From Erythrocercus mccallii (Eukaryota; Chordata; Aves; Passeriformes; Dicruridae): a stretch of 64,000 bases of DNA. The notes under the pieces are model-generated. The model had not been told where the DNA came from, searched no databases, and saw nothing but the letters and a program-made list of their open reading frames with translations. The DNA is taken from the NCBI GenBank assembly GCA_013397435.1, contig VZRG01000372.1:508444-572443 (forward strand). The letters are read 5' to 3'. Within the stretch, counting starts at the first letter, position 1. Each line of letters opens with the position of its first letter. The position numbers and the translations under genes were made by a program. Shown piece after piece: positions 44,225 through 56,102 of the stretch.

Positions 44225-44332
44225 TTTGTGGATTTATCAACCTGGGATAGAGGATGCTGCCCCTGCCCTTGGCAGGAGGGGACAGGATGAGCTTTAAGGT
44301 CCCCTCCTACCCAAGGCAGCCCAGGATTCTGT
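44225..44332 (+). repeat. CR1 LINE 3' terminus
   Basis: CCTGGGATAGAGGATGCTGC, GAGCTTTAAGGTCCCCTCC and AGGCAGCCCAGGATTCTGTG in sense orientation. Confidence 0.82.
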
Positions 44333-46739
44333 GTTTCCCTGTGTTTATTTATGTCTCTGTGTATAGCTAAACACAGGCTTGCCCACTCATGGACCACTTA
44401 AGGCTTATTTAAAAAAAAAAAAATCAATCCTGGCCTCTGCCAAACCACGCTGCTGCCTTCCTTGAACCTGGCCTGTTGCTGTTTGCTGTTTTTAAAAGCC
44501 AGGAGAAGTCAAGAGCCAGCTTTTAAAGCATCTCAGGGCTTTTTTTTTTAAATTTTTTTTTTCTTTCCCTCACACAATCATGAATCTGTTTGCTTTTCAA
44601 TGCCACCAAGGAGTGAAATGTTTGGCGTTCAAAAAGCTGAACCTCGGATGGTTCTATTTACTGGTGAGTAAGAGCTTGAGGTCCTGTTTGTTTGCAGAGA
44701 GGTGAAACTACTCAGGCAGCTCCATCAGGAGGAGAACTTGTTCATCCTCTCTAATGATGCTTCATAGAAATCATTTGTATTAAGCAAGCCCTGGTAATGG
44801 GAGCATAATGACCCCTTTTGGCTCTTGTTTAAATTCTTTCACTTCTCAACACTAATATTAATCACAAGCAGATGGTGCAGAACATTATTTATGCACACTC
44901 GTTTCCCAAACCCAAAAAAATATTTAACCCATTAACTGGAGTGGGTGATGAGACCAAAAGGCTGATTTGCTGATGAGCTGATGTTCCTCCCTGCTTTCAG
45001 CAGCAGATCTTTTGTGCAGGGCTGTCACTTCCTTTGCATTTTGAGGAAATGAGCACAGCCATTAGAATGTACAGCAGATATTTGATTAAATTCCCTGATT
45101 CTGGGGTGCTGTTGAGTTCTGCTGGAAGGACAGCTCGGATTTGCTCTCACAGGGTTTGTTTGGCTGGCCCTTGCTCTGTAAGGGTCCCCAACCTCCCCTG
45201 CCCAATTTTAATGGGCCAATTACCCACTGCTTCCTTCCTTTGAGGATTTTCTCCTCTTTTCAGCTTTGTTTGTGGAAGGATTTGAGGATCCTTTTTGTTA
45301 CAGCTAAGAGCAGAAGTGGTTATATTCAGTTTTCCCCCTAAAACTTGGCAACAGCTGGACATCCTGGAATATCAACATTCCCCGTGTGCTCTTGGGGTTG
45401 GGTTCATTCCACCCCCAGCCAAGCCCAGCTCCCTGTTTTTAGGAAGAAGGTGAAACAGGATTATTCTGCACCTTGTTCTGCTCAGGATTCAGGAGAGAGC
45501 CTCTGGTGTGCTCAGCACGTCTGCTTGGATTTAGCAAAGTCACTCAGCTCCAGAGGAGGCGAAACTCCATCAAAAGTGCAGCACGTGGGTGGAATTCCTA
45601 AAGATGGAGATCGGCAAACACAAAGTGAGGCTTTGGATGCTCAGGACTGGGGGTTTTTTTGGAGGGGAAAATTACAGAATTTACAGAAATTACAGTACCA
45701 GCAGTGTTGATGCCTCACTTAAGAAGTACTGATGCACCTGGGCTCTGTAGGAGCTATTGGATGCTCCCCTTTTTAATCTGGATTTTTTAGCTCAAACACA
45801 GGCGAGTGTTTAATCAGCTTCTTAATTGAGGTTCTACATTTCTACATCACAGAGACAAATTAAGGCAGCTCCTGTGCTACCAGGAAACAGCTGCTAAACC
45901 AAGGCAAACCTAATGATAAACAAAATTAGGTTCTTTTCTAGTTGGGTTTCATCCATCTGCCCCCAACCAGTGCTCACTTTTAGAGGAGGCACTGATTCAA
46001 GCTGTTGCTTTTAATCCATTTTGACAGAAGAAAGCAGTGATTAGGCAAAGCCAGGCTCTAATCTTCCCATGTTTAAGCCAAGCCATAACGTGCACGTTCT
46101 GCTCCCCCACTGGCATCCCTGGGACTGCAAAGATGTTCAGTGTTTGCTGCACTAAAGCCAGGCTGGATGTTGAGTTTATTCCCCTCTTGATTTTACAGCA
46201 GTGCACCAGCTTCCTTTGGCATCAGGGGAACTCAGCATATTTTCACTGATATTCTGGTTTTGAGATAGACATTGATGGTTTATTTATGGAATTCAATCCT
46301 TTTTTCAGGCCTATTTTCCAGTTTGGTAAAATCCCTGTGGGTTCTGTTCCTGTCCATCAGTGCAGTTGGTGTCTGTTCCAGCTTGGCGTCACCTGCAGGT
46401 TTAATAATGTGGATTTTTTGTATTGTATAAAGTCATTTGTGTAAATACCCGATAATACCTGTACGGAGAGGATGTATTTTATATTTTTATATATATATGG
46501 AATTTTATCTGTGCTGCTGACTTACAAACCATTGCATTTGAAAGAGATATTTGTAATATTTCCCACCTAAAGCCACCATGCCAATGCTCCCTGGATATTT
46601 GGGGTTGTCCTGTGCAGAGCCACGAGCTGGATTTTGGTTTTACTTCCTTCCAATGGAGGACATTCTGTATTTCTGTAGAAATGGTGTCTGGATTAGCCAG
46701 GATAATACGGATAATCCCCTTTTTTTTCCCCCCAAACAG

Positions 46740-46813
46740 ATGTGAAGCCCTCCAATATGTTGGTGAACACCCGGGGCCAGGTGAAGCTCTGTGACTTTGG
46801 GGTCAGCACCCAG
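46740..46813 (+). CDS. MAP2K5: MAP2K5 window exon 11: catalytic loop and DFG
   Basis: A 74-nt exon (long T/C tract, CCAAACAG acceptor; GTAAAT donor). AT completes the aspartate of HRD, then VKPSNMLVNTRG and QVKLCDFGVSTQ. It holds the proton-acceptor aspartate (human D283), the KPSN metal-site asparagine and the DFG aspartate (human D301). No change from human seen. Phase 0 at its end. Confidence 0.98.
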
Positions 46814-47713
46814 GTAAATTCCCCCTTTTGCATCTCTCCCCATTCCCTTCCTGATGTCAAAATCACCCAGAGCAAACCCCTCTCTGCTGGGACAACCCTT
46901 TTCATTTTTAATCTCTGGGCGACTTTTCCTTCATCTGAATATGATTGTTCATTGTTTAATGACAGTAAAAACTGCTGATATTGTAATTACTACTTACGAA
47001 TAGCAAACTTCATTGAAATGCAGCTTTGATCTGGGAGCCTTTTGCCCAGACAAAAGGGAGGGCAGAGCAAAGAGACGTGTCTGGGGAGCCCAACTGGCCC
47101 ACAATAAAAATTAATATTGGGAGCAACAATAGTGGTGGGCTTTGACAATGTGCAGCACAAATTTTAATTAATTTCCATTTTGGGCCTCCCTGGAGGACTT
47201 CTCTGCTAGTGACCCATGAGCTCGCCGTGCTGTTGATTTGAATTTCAGCACCTTTTTCCTCTCAGCCAAACACGAGGCCCAAAGAGAAGGTCAGCCTTGT
47301 ATTATGGGCTGGCAGGCTCTGTTGTCCCTCCAGTATTTAAGGGGATGAATTGGGGCTTTATTCACATCTGACTGCAAAATGAGTGTGCTCAATCCTACTC
47401 CCTCCTAATTCCCTTTTTTTTATATCAGCCTGGTTTGGGGTACTAAAACAAGAAGCATCCTGTTTAACGCAATTGTTTAAGGTTATCTGCCATAAACTGT
47501 AATGCAGCGCTTGTTTTAAATTGGAATCCTCATTCCCCAACCCAGGCGAGATTTTAATCGTTTCGAACGCCTTGGCGGATAAATCCCTTCCCTTCTTTAC
47601 ATAATTTTTCGTTGATTTATAGGGATGATGAGTGTAGGTTAAATGAGGAATAATTGCCCATTTTATTTCCACATTATCTTTATATTGTTCTAACAGACTG
47701 TTTTGTCTGATAG
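46814..47713 (+). other. MAP2K5: Intron 11 (about 0.9 kb)
   Basis: Unique AT-rich sequence without recognisable repeats. The pyrimidine content before the next acceptor is modest (TGTTTTGTCTGATAG). Nothing else seen. Confidence 0.75.
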
Positions 47714-47764
47714 CTGGTGAATTCCATCGCCAAGACGTATGTTGGAACAAATGCTTATATGGCG
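47714..47764 (+). CDS. MAP2K5: MAP2K5 window exon 12: activation segment
   Basis: A 51-nt exon (TCTGATAG acceptor, GTAAGT donor), phase 0 at both ends. It reads LVNSIAKTYVGTNAYMA. The serine and threonine of SIAKT are the activating phosphorylation sites (human S311 and T315, targets of MEKK2/MEKK3). Identical to human as I remember it. Confidence 0.98.
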
Positions 47765-50700
47765 GTAAGTGGATTTATGCAGGAATAACATTTCAGTGGC
47801 ATTATTTGTCCTCCCTCTGGTTCTCTTTAATGCAGGATGGAGTCTAAATCAATCCTCAAAAGCTCCATCTCTTCCCATCCCCTGTCTTCATTCTACTCCT
47901 TGCTGAGAGGGAGGAGTAATATTGGAAAAGTGATTTTTTTTTTTTTTTAATATATTTTCAGTTGGTTTTGCTGCCTTGTGATAACTGGGAACAAAAAGAG
48001 AGCCGCTTGGGCATTCCAAAAAAATCAGTTTTTCACTCACAGCTCGTGGCTCTGCAGATCTCTGACAGCCCCAAACCATCCACGTGTTGGGAATGCTGGA
48101 GTTTAGGGAAGCATTTCAGCCTGGGCAGAGGTTGATGGGCGTTCCTCAACAGTTTCCCGTGGAAATCTGAAGCTAAAAACTTTGGGATTAATAACATCAG
48201 GGCATTAAAGTGCAACTTTTTTAGTTCAGAACGCAGGAAGTCATCCTTGCTTCACTTTTCTGTCCAAATTTTGGTCAGTCTTTGTTAACACGAGGCCACT
48301 TTTGTCCCGTTCCTACAGGACAAAGCCCCTAAATTCCCTTTTTTAAGATTTTTTTTTTAGGCTAAGGATGCATCTTTTGGGGCAGGGTTTGGGTTCAGAG
48401 CTGCCAAATGCCAGCCTGAGAGGGAACTGCACAAATCCGAGTGGATTTTCCATCGGATCCATTGGCTCCTTTTCACTTCTCCATTGCAAACTCCGCTGCC
48501 TCCGTTTTGAAAGCGCTTCACGAACTCTTACTTTTATATTCAAAAAAATGCTTCAAATTCAAAATATTCTACGTTCTCCTACTCTTGATGAGAAAAGAAG
48601 CGTTCTGCTGGTTTAAAATAAAAATATAAACAGCACAAAAGTGCTTGGTGCTGGTGTTTTTCAAACCTCAGAGAAATCCATGACCTTTCATCGCTTTCAG
48701 GTGGTTTTTTTTCTGCTTTTTCTTGTCAGGGTGCCCATTTATTTGCTTTAAGTGCTTTTCCACTCGAGGTGTGCTGATTGTGTGGCTGCTGAAAGGCTCG
48801 TGTCACCATCCTAGAAAGACTTGGGCTGTCCTGTGTCATCAGAACGCTCTGCAGAAAAATGGGGGGTATTTAAATAAAAAATACAGATTATAAAAAAACC
48901 CCCGTAACACAGAGATCCAGATGAAGAAACAGCTTCAAATTAATCAACTTTTCCAACTCAGCTGTTGCTTCAAACTGGTCTTAAGCAGGGCTGAGAATTA
49001 AATTGTATTATGCTTTTAGTGCCCAAACCAAGATTACAGTTCTCTTTCCCAGGTGTACATTAAATAAATTGCTTTTTTTTGCCTTTCTGGATGAACGTGA
49101 TGCCTCCATCTCTTAATTGTGAAGCAGAAGTTTAAGCTCAAAACGGGCTTGATCTGATTTTTCTGTGTTAAAATCTCCCTTTGCTTCTTGATTGAGTCGT
49201 TTGTTGCCATCAAATTTCCAGGCAAGCCTTCAAAAAAAAAAAAATAATGAAGGTCATAAGCTTTGCTTCACCCACTTGGCAGACTGGCAGTGAATTTGAA
49301 ACTCTTGAAAAAAACTGAGGTTTTCTTTAAAAAAAAAAAAGAAAAAGCTTTTTGATTTTTTTGAGAGGTTTTTTTTTTGGGAAAAAAAAGCTTTTTGATT
49401 GAGAAATTAAAATTTCCAACCAAAACGCATTTTCCGTAAAATTATTTCATCAGCATTTTATATATGGAAAAAAAAAGGATGGAAAAAATAATCAGTTGTA
49501 GAAATTTTTAAGAGAAAACACTTCAGGCTGCGTATTTAGAGTGAGCCACGTGTTGCACCCTTGATGCATCAGTTACTCCTGGTTTTCTTTTCTATACTTT
49601 TAAATCTATCTTTGGTTTCAACAGCTGATTTATTTGCCCCTTCTCTTTTGTGAACCCACAATTCCTCGCTAGAAGTTGCTGTTTAAAGCTTGAATTTTAA
49701 GCATAAATAATCGAACGTGGCTCAATGTGGATTTTAAATCTCGTTTGGTGGCTCGGGGAGGGTCTGAAAAATGGGATGGATGTTCCCACCTTGCTTGGGC
49801 CAGGTTAGCACACCCCATATGGTGTAAAATCCATGTCACAAAAAGACTTTTGGCTGCACATTTGCATCTTTGTGAGGCTAACTGTCAGCATAAAAATACA
49901 CCCCTATAAAAACACATCAGGATAAAAAATTGTCAGCTTAAAAAACAAAAAAATCACACGATGCCGTTGCAAACATTCCTGAGATGTGCTGACTTAGGTT
50001 CATTATACTCAATGAATTAAAAAGAAAAAAGATTTTTAGCTCACTCACCAACGAGATTTGGTGGAAGAGCTTGAAATTGTGGGGTGGTTTTTTTGGGATT
50101 TTTGGTCTTGCTTTTCGAGGGAATAGGGGACAGCAAGCGTGGTTTTTATTTAACATTCACGCCGCGATAAAAGCTCCTGACCTGCCTGGGAGCAGCAGCA
50201 CAGGGTAAACATCCAAAACCACGTGGGGCTGGCAGTAATTTGGGAGTTTTGATTTCTACCGGAGCTCTCTGGATTATTAAAGGCTGCCAATCCTTTGTAG
50301 GTGGCTGGGCCAGACAGGTGCATTAACAGCACAGTGGGGAGAGGAGTCTCAGGGAGCCTTTTATTGTTGCATTTCGTGCTGTACTTGACCTTGGAAATGC
50401 TTAAATTGTAGCTTTCAAGTAAAAACCAGCAGATATTTTTTTTTTTTACAGCACTCCATTTCACGAGAGGCATTAAACCTGCTATTAATAGTTAGGAGCA
50501 GGGGCTTTTTTTTTTTTTGTCTTTTTTTTTTTCCCACTACAGGTCAAAAAGCTCAAAATTAAGAAGGATATAAAATAAAATTGCCACCGTGTGGTGATTC
50601 TTTTGGCTTCAGTCGCTTTGCTTTTTAACTGTAGTTATTCCCCAACCTCTGGACTCCACATGGGGAATTTTTTTTCCTTTGCTGTGGTGCCTGGATTTGG

Positions 50701-51280
50701 GGAGGGAAGTGGAAAATTGGATTCTCTCAGCTTGACCTTGTGCTTTGCTCACGTGCACGAGCCCTTGGCTTTTTCCTTGCATTAAACAACCCAAACACAA
50801 ATCCAAGGCCAACCTTGCAAGGTGCATGGACACAGATTTTCCTGGAGAATTCTTGAATTTTCCTGGATTTGCTGTCTGCCAGGGAAGCTTTGAAGCATCT
50901 TGGTGGTTTTCTGGTGAATCCAACTTCCCAAGGAACATCTCTGATCCCAGGGAATGGCTGGAGCTGGGTCAGGGCATGGTTTAAGTTGGATTTGAGGACA
51001 AGTTTCTTCCCCCAGAGGATGTTGGGGCACTGCCCAGGCTACCCAGGGAATGGGGGAGCTCCAGGAGAGTTTGGACAACGCTCCCGGGGATGCTCAAGGT
51101 GGGATTTTGGGACATCTCTGCAGGGCCAGGAGCTGGAATTTCACCCCTGTAGATCCCTCCCAACTCAGATTATTCCACAATCCTGTGAATTTGTCCCGTT
51201 GCCTGCCCTGGAGCAGCTTCGGAGCAGAATCCCTGTTTGTCTGCAAAGCTCATTTGTTGTTTCTCCGCTTTCCTTCCCAG
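47765..51280 (+). other. MAP2K5: Intron 12
   Basis: Contains T and A runs (about 47935, 49230, 49330, 50440, 50505), a palindromic stretch of A and T runs at 49321-49400 with AAAAGCTTTTTGATT twice, and a sense CR1 fragment (50945-51187) ending about 95 bp before exon 13. No exon seen. Confidence 0.72.
50945..51187 (+). repeat. CR1 LINE 3' region
   Basis: Sense orientation: AAGTTGGATTTGAGGACAAG, TTTCTTCCCCCAGAGGATG, CACTGCCCAGGCTACCCAGG, GAGCTCCAGGAGAGTTTGGA and ATTATTCCACAATCCTGTGA. The GGCACTGCCCAGG block marks a CR1 subfamily in which a mid-region gap has removed part of the usual sequence. Confidence 0.85.
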
Positions 51281-51352
51281 CCTGAGAGGATTTCAGGGGA
51301 GCAGTACGGGATTCACTCGGATGTTTGGAGCCTGGGCATTTCCTTCATGGAG
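51281..51352 (+). CDS. MAP2K5: MAP2K5 window exon 13: APE and helix F
   Basis: A 72-nt exon (CCTTCCCAG acceptor, GTATGC donor), phase 0 at both ends. It reads PERISGEQYGIHS, DVWSLGISFME. With the alanine from exon 12 it makes the APE motif; SDVWSLG is the conserved kinase helix F motif. It matches human residues about 325-348. In human the next 10-residue exon is optional, so this exon is the splice donor for both isoforms. Confidence 0.98.
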
Positions 51353-51584
51353 GTATGCAGAGAGCTCTCCTGTCACGTGCACATTGCAAGGCTCAAATGA
51401 ACCCTTTAGCATCAAAAGTAACATCAAAATGTTTTCATTTAGCCATTGTTCATGCTTTAAATTCCCTGTAGATTCATGTGCTTTTACCTGTTGCTAATTT
51501 TGGCTGTATTTAGAATGGGTTTCTTCATTTGAGGTCTTAAAACTCCATGTTTGAGTAGGAAGTAGGGCCTGGTGTGTAGAGCCT

Positions 51585-51742
51585 TTTTCTCTCTGTTTAT
51601 CTCTCTCTTTTTCTCTCTCTTTTTCTCTCTCTTTTTCTCTCTCTTTTTCTCTCTCTTTTTCTCTCTCTTTTTTCTCTTTCTCTCTCTTTTTCTCTCTTTT
51701 TGTCTCTCTTTTTCTCTCTTTCTCTCTTTCTCTCTCTCTCTT

Positions 51743-51776
<34 letters not shown>

Positions 51777-51835
51777 TGTTTTTCTGTTTCTTTTTTTTCT
51801 CTCTTTTTCTCTCTTTTTCTTTTTGTCTTTCCTCA
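51585..51835. repeat. CT-rich microsatellite (TTTTTCTCTCTC type)
   Basis: About 250 bp of nearly pure pyrimidine on the plus strand, with repeated CTCTCTTTTT and CTCTCTCTTT units and very few purines. The open frames through it (Phe/Leu/Ser on plus, Arg/Glu/Lys on minus) are artefacts. It begins 233 bp after the exon 13 donor. Confidence 0.96.
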
Positions 51836-53149
51836 TATTAACATGAAGCTGGACATACCTTTAAGTGCACTGTAACCAATATTTTTAGCAGAAGATGAGG
51901 TAGAAGTTGAGCAGTCTCAGTGCTGGCCCTTTGTACCTTGGCAAGTTTCACATTTTGCAGCCCAAAACGGAACCATTTTTACATTTCCACCCAAATGCAA
52001 GAGGTGGGTGCTGAACCACAGCTTGCAGATGAGATAAATCAGTGGCACTGGAGGCAGCTCTGAGTGGCAGGGGGGACACACTTGGATGTGTCCCAGGGGA
52101 GGGAGGGCTCTTCATTCCTTTCACTGCACATTTGAGTGGTTTGTGGTGCTGGAGAGCCCTCGCTCTGGATTTTGGGAGAGACACAGACCAAACTCGTACA
52201 CTCTGTGAAGAATTCTAGCCAAGAAAGGGCTGAGATTGTACTCCAGGAAGACTTTGTGGTGATACAAAGAGTGATATAGATGCAGGACTTTATAAATAAA
52301 GCCTTTCCTTGGCTGAATTCAAAGCTGTGCCCCAGCAGGTCAGTGATCCACCACCACCACAAGATATTTGGGGTTTATTTTAGGATTGTCAGTGGATAAC
52401 TTGGCTGCTCATCAGTTCCACGTGCAGGCTGAATTTCAGTGCTAAAACTCCTTTCATTTGCATTTCCCCCTCTGGTTTTACACTTTCCCAACCTTTTCCC
52501 TCCCTCACTTCCCACGGATTTCTCCTGCAATGTGCAGGACCCCCCACTTTGGGTGCTTTTTTCACTGGTTTGGCAGCTGCTCCTCTGAGACCTCTCCCCA
52601 CCAGCAGCAGCTTGATTGAAGCGCTCTGAGTGATGTTAAATGATGAAAACAAGGACAGTGCCTTAGAAAAAACGCCTCCCAAAAAGGTGAAGAAGGTGCT
52701 TGGAGAGGCACACAAGGTCAGTGTCATTAAAGTAACACCCTATCGACGTGGGGATTGGGAGTGCAGACAGCTCTGCTGGCTGTTAAAAAGGGAAGCTGCC
52801 GTTTGCTGTGGGATTTCAAATCATCTCCACTCCACCACGTTCATTTAAAAGAGATTTCTTGTGGGATCGAGGCAGCAAGGGCAGTGCTGGTGTGCGAGGG
52901 TATAAAATTGGCAGGATATCTTCGCGTTTTCTGCAACATTCTTCTGAGCCCATAAAACATCTGGAATTTTGGGGTGTGATGAGAAGTGAGAGGGTTATTT
53001 GGGAGGTTGAAGAAACCGCCCCACAAAAAAGTTGGTAGGAGAGAGAGGGGAAAGTCTGGGATGGGAGTTCTGCCTAAGCTTTGAGAAATGGGGAGTGTTC
53101 GTGTTCCCTTTGAGGCAAGAGGGGTCTGAGGGTGCTCAGGCATCCCTTC

Positions 53150-53310
53150 AGAAATAAAAAAAAAGAAATTAAAAATGAAATTAAAATAGAATAAATTTAG
53201 ATATGCAGCTTAATAAATTAAAAATTAAAAATACAATAAAATTAGATACGCAGCTATATCATCATTAATACCATGTTATTACTATCATTATTATTATCAT
53301 TATTATCACA
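53150..53310. repeat. AT-rich low-complexity tract
   Basis: AAAAATGAAATTAAAATAGA, a twice-occurring TTAGATA(T/C)GCAGCT (about 53198 and 53242) and an ATTATTATCATTATTATC run. Confidence 0.85.
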
Positions 53311-53779
53311 TTTTTTGTTACTTCCTTTTTTTGAGTTTACCTTTCTCCCTTCAGGATAGTTTTTCTGCAGGGAATGGAATTTAATCCATAACCTGGAAAA
53401 ACTGTTTCAAAGTGTTCCCTCACAAATAGTTGGTGTGTTTCCATGAGTTTTTCCCCGTGTTTTATTTAAGTGCTCTTGGCTTGACAAAGCAAGTTCAATT
53501 TCAACCCCGTGCCATTGCTGTCACTACACTGCACACTGTGTCAGCATTTTCATTTCTGAAAGCTGTTTTTTTCTCCAGGCTTTAGAACTCAGCCATAAAA
53601 CACAACCAGGCTGGGCTGGGGCTGAGGGAGCTCTGGAACCCATTCCCTCTCTCCAAGAGCCGTGTCCTGCACGGGAGGAGAAATGAAATTGCCCAATATT
53701 TCTTGGTAGTGTGACTCTGATCCTACCTTCCCCTGGCTCTTACGCACAGGTGAACTTTAAACCATCCAAGGGAGGATAA

Positions 53780-53925
53780 AATCCATCCAGGCTGGGGTTT
53801 AACAGCAGCATCGAGGCTGAGTTGGATGAGTTTGGAGCAGCCTGGGGCAGTGGAAAGTTCCCTGCCCATGGGAAATGAGCTTTAAGGTCCTTCCCAAGCC
53901 ACCTCATCCTGGGATTCTGTGACAT
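53780..53925 (+). repeat. CR1 LINE 3' terminus
   Basis: GGAGCAGCCTGGGGCAGTGG, GAGCTTTAAGGTCCTTCCC and CTCATCCTGGGATTCTGTGA in sense orientation, diverged. Confidence 0.82.
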
Positions 53926-54724
53926 TTATCATTTTATCTCCTGGTAGAGTTGGTGTTACATTGAAGTTCAGGAAGTGAAAGCAATTTGCTAATGCCCAAA
54001 ACCAAGTTCGTTTTGGAAGTAGGAGCTCATGTGCTTGGCTTTTTGCTCCTCCTTCTGTGTCACATCCTGGTCTCTACTTTCCAGTCTCCTCTGTTTTCCA
54101 GGTCTCCTTGGAAAATGAGGTTTTCTTACAGAGAAAAGGAGTTTGTGCAATATTAGCTTAATATTAGTTCTCAAAACTCCCAGATTGAGAATTTGAAGTG
54201 TTTGGTGACCAGAGTCCTCAGTAGCTGCAAGAGCTTTCAAGGGTTCTTAGCAATCTCTTCAGAAGCCATCAGGCATTTTCAGTTGGTTGTGTGCCTTCCC
54301 AGACACAGGAAAATCAGGAATTACCCGACAAACGCCCCTTCCCTCGTTGCTTCAAGCACATCTGAGCACTGTCAGAGTGCTGGAGCTCAGACTCTTCATC
54401 CCACTCGGGCTGGGGGCACGGAGGGAGCTGGAGAAGAGCTCACTCAGCCCCCAAAGAGGAGAAGGATGAAGAGGATGCTCCAAGGAAAGCTGAAAGCGCT
54501 TCAGTCTCGGAGATGTTTAATTGCGTGAAGCCGATGTCAGGACTCTGGTCGAGGAGAGGAGCTTTCAAATTTCCCTCTGAGGAGTCTAAAAGGTGGCATC
54601 AGTTACATCTCATCAGCTTGGAAGTGAGAAATGGTTGAAGGTTGGGGTTGCGAGGTGATGTGAGGGAGGTTCTGCAGGGATTCACGGATCTGTGGGTGCT
54701 CTGCGATCAGCTCAGCCCCTGATC

Positions 54725-54832
54725 TAAAGCAGGGCTGCAGCTGGGGTGCTCAGGGATGGGGTTTGCTGCTGGCAATAGTTGGACTTGATGCTCTTCAAGG
54801 TCTTCTTCTCCAACAGAAAGGATTCTGTGATT
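54725..54832 (+). repeat. Short CR1 3' terminus
   Basis: CTGGCAATAGTTGGACTTGA, TGCTCTTCAAGGTCTTCTTC and AAAGGATTCTGTGATT, the sense 3' end of an older CR1 type (GGACTTGATGATCTT). Confidence 0.75.
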
Positions 54833-55914
54833 AGAGGTGGGGAAGGAAGGCTCTGAAACCCAAATCTTGGAGGTACAGCCCAGTTTTTGTAGCGGTCTGG
54901 AAGAAACAGCCTCAAGTTGTAGCAGTGGAGGAAAAGTAACGATTTCCCTTTAGGATTAAGGGAAGCAAGGCTATAAAAATGCTTTTTGGTGGTGGTGTTA
55001 CTGCAGTGAGCCTCCCCTTGTTGCTGCCAGGTTTTAGGGGCCGTGGTGCTGTGATGTTGGTGACTTGGTGACACCTCCTCGTGCTCGGCCAGGCACGAGG
55101 AGCTCTCACGTGCACAACCCGCTCAGCAGCCCAGATCCTTCTTCTTCAGGAATATTTATGGACTCTCAGCCATGATGCACTTCACAAACTCCTGCTTGAA
55201 GGCAAGGAAAAAAAAAAAGAAAAAAAGCTGGCCTATATTTTGATTATTTCTTTGCCTGGAGCTATTTTGGGTGATTTCTCCCAGCAGTTCCCTGTGATTC
55301 CTCTCCCACCTCCATCACACACCGGGATGGGGACAGACAATGTCCAGCACTGGTGCTGGGAGTTGAAGGGAGCAACGCCCGAGGGTTGGGTCATGAATTA
55401 ATAATTGCTGTGTGCTGGGGGAGGCCCCTCACATCGAGCTGCAGCCGGGGAAGTTGCCTGGCAGAGCGCTATCAATCACTCAGTGACCAGAACTTCCAGT
55501 AATTAGTGTATTTTATGGGCCTGTGCTTCAGTGACTCGGAAGCACATATGCTCCACTCCCAGCTAAACTTAGCCCGAGTAATATTCCAGGATGATTTATC
55601 CGCCTGCTGCGCTGGGATGTAACCCGAGAGTAGGGGAAGATTGTGAACTAAGCTGCAATAAAGTGGAAGTTTAGGTACAGTTTGCGCGGGTTGAGACCTC
55701 GATGGATCGTTGTTGCTCCAGCAATTGCTCTTAGGGTGCTGTGGGCAGGGAAATAAATAATCCAGTGCTCCAGTTCTAATTCTAATCCGGTTCTCCAGTT
55801 GTAATTGAGGGGACAGTGAAGGGATGACGTCAGCTGGGGGTGTTTGCCACGCGTATTTTGTATTGAAGGTTATTTAATGCATATAACAGAATATATTTTG
55901 ATATTTTAATGTAT

Positions 55915-56102
55915 ATGTGAGGGTGGGGAGGCCCTGGCACAGAAGCTGTGGCTGCCCCTGGATCCCTGGAATGTCCCAGCTCAGGTTGGACAGGGTCTGG
56001 AGGAGCCTGGGATATAGTGGAAGGTGTCCCTGCCCATGGTGGGATGGATTAGAGGATCTTTAAAAGGTCCCTTCCCACCAAACCAGTCCAAAATTCCATC
56101 GC
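55915..56102 (+). repeat. CR1 LINE 3' region
   Basis: GAGGGTGGGGAGGCCCTGGC, AGAAGCTGTGGCTGCCCCTG, GGAGGAGCCTGGGATATAGT, GAAGGTGTCCCTGCCCATGG and CTTTAAAAGGTCCCTTCCC, sense orientation, 5' truncated. Confidence 0.9.

Larger units (their letters stand above)
40415..46739 (+). other. MAP2K5: Intron 10
   Basis: Contains the right arm of the inverted repeat (41293-41630), antisense CR1 fragments (41785, 42085), an AT-rich tract (42470-42610), a sense CR1 3' end (44225) and two A/T runs near 44410 and 44545. A repeat-free block at 43320-43760 is a candidate conserved element. An exon-like stretch at 44611-44663 was rejected. No MAP2K5 exon seen. Confidence 0.72.

Noticed and set aside
44611..44663. 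Exon-like stretch with AG before and GTGAGT after, between exons 10 and 11
   Set aside because: It would insert 53 nt into the middle of the HRD codon, shift the frame and destroy the catalytic loop. The donor-like site alone is not enough; only RNA evidence could revive it.
46438..46502. Possible polyadenylation or TATA-like region (TATATTTTTATATATATATGG)
   Set aside because: It lies in an intron between two confirmed exons and is a short AT run without other promoter or terminator features.
51572..51841. Leu/Phe/Ser-rich plus frame and Arg/Glu/Lys-rich minus frame
   Set aside because: Both are translations of the CT-rich microsatellite.
52630..52717. Lysine-rich short frame with a GTCAGT-type donor
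   Set aside because: The peptide (MLNDENKDSALEKTPP onward) looks protein-like but has no clear acceptor, no match to MEK5, and no neighbouring exon to join.
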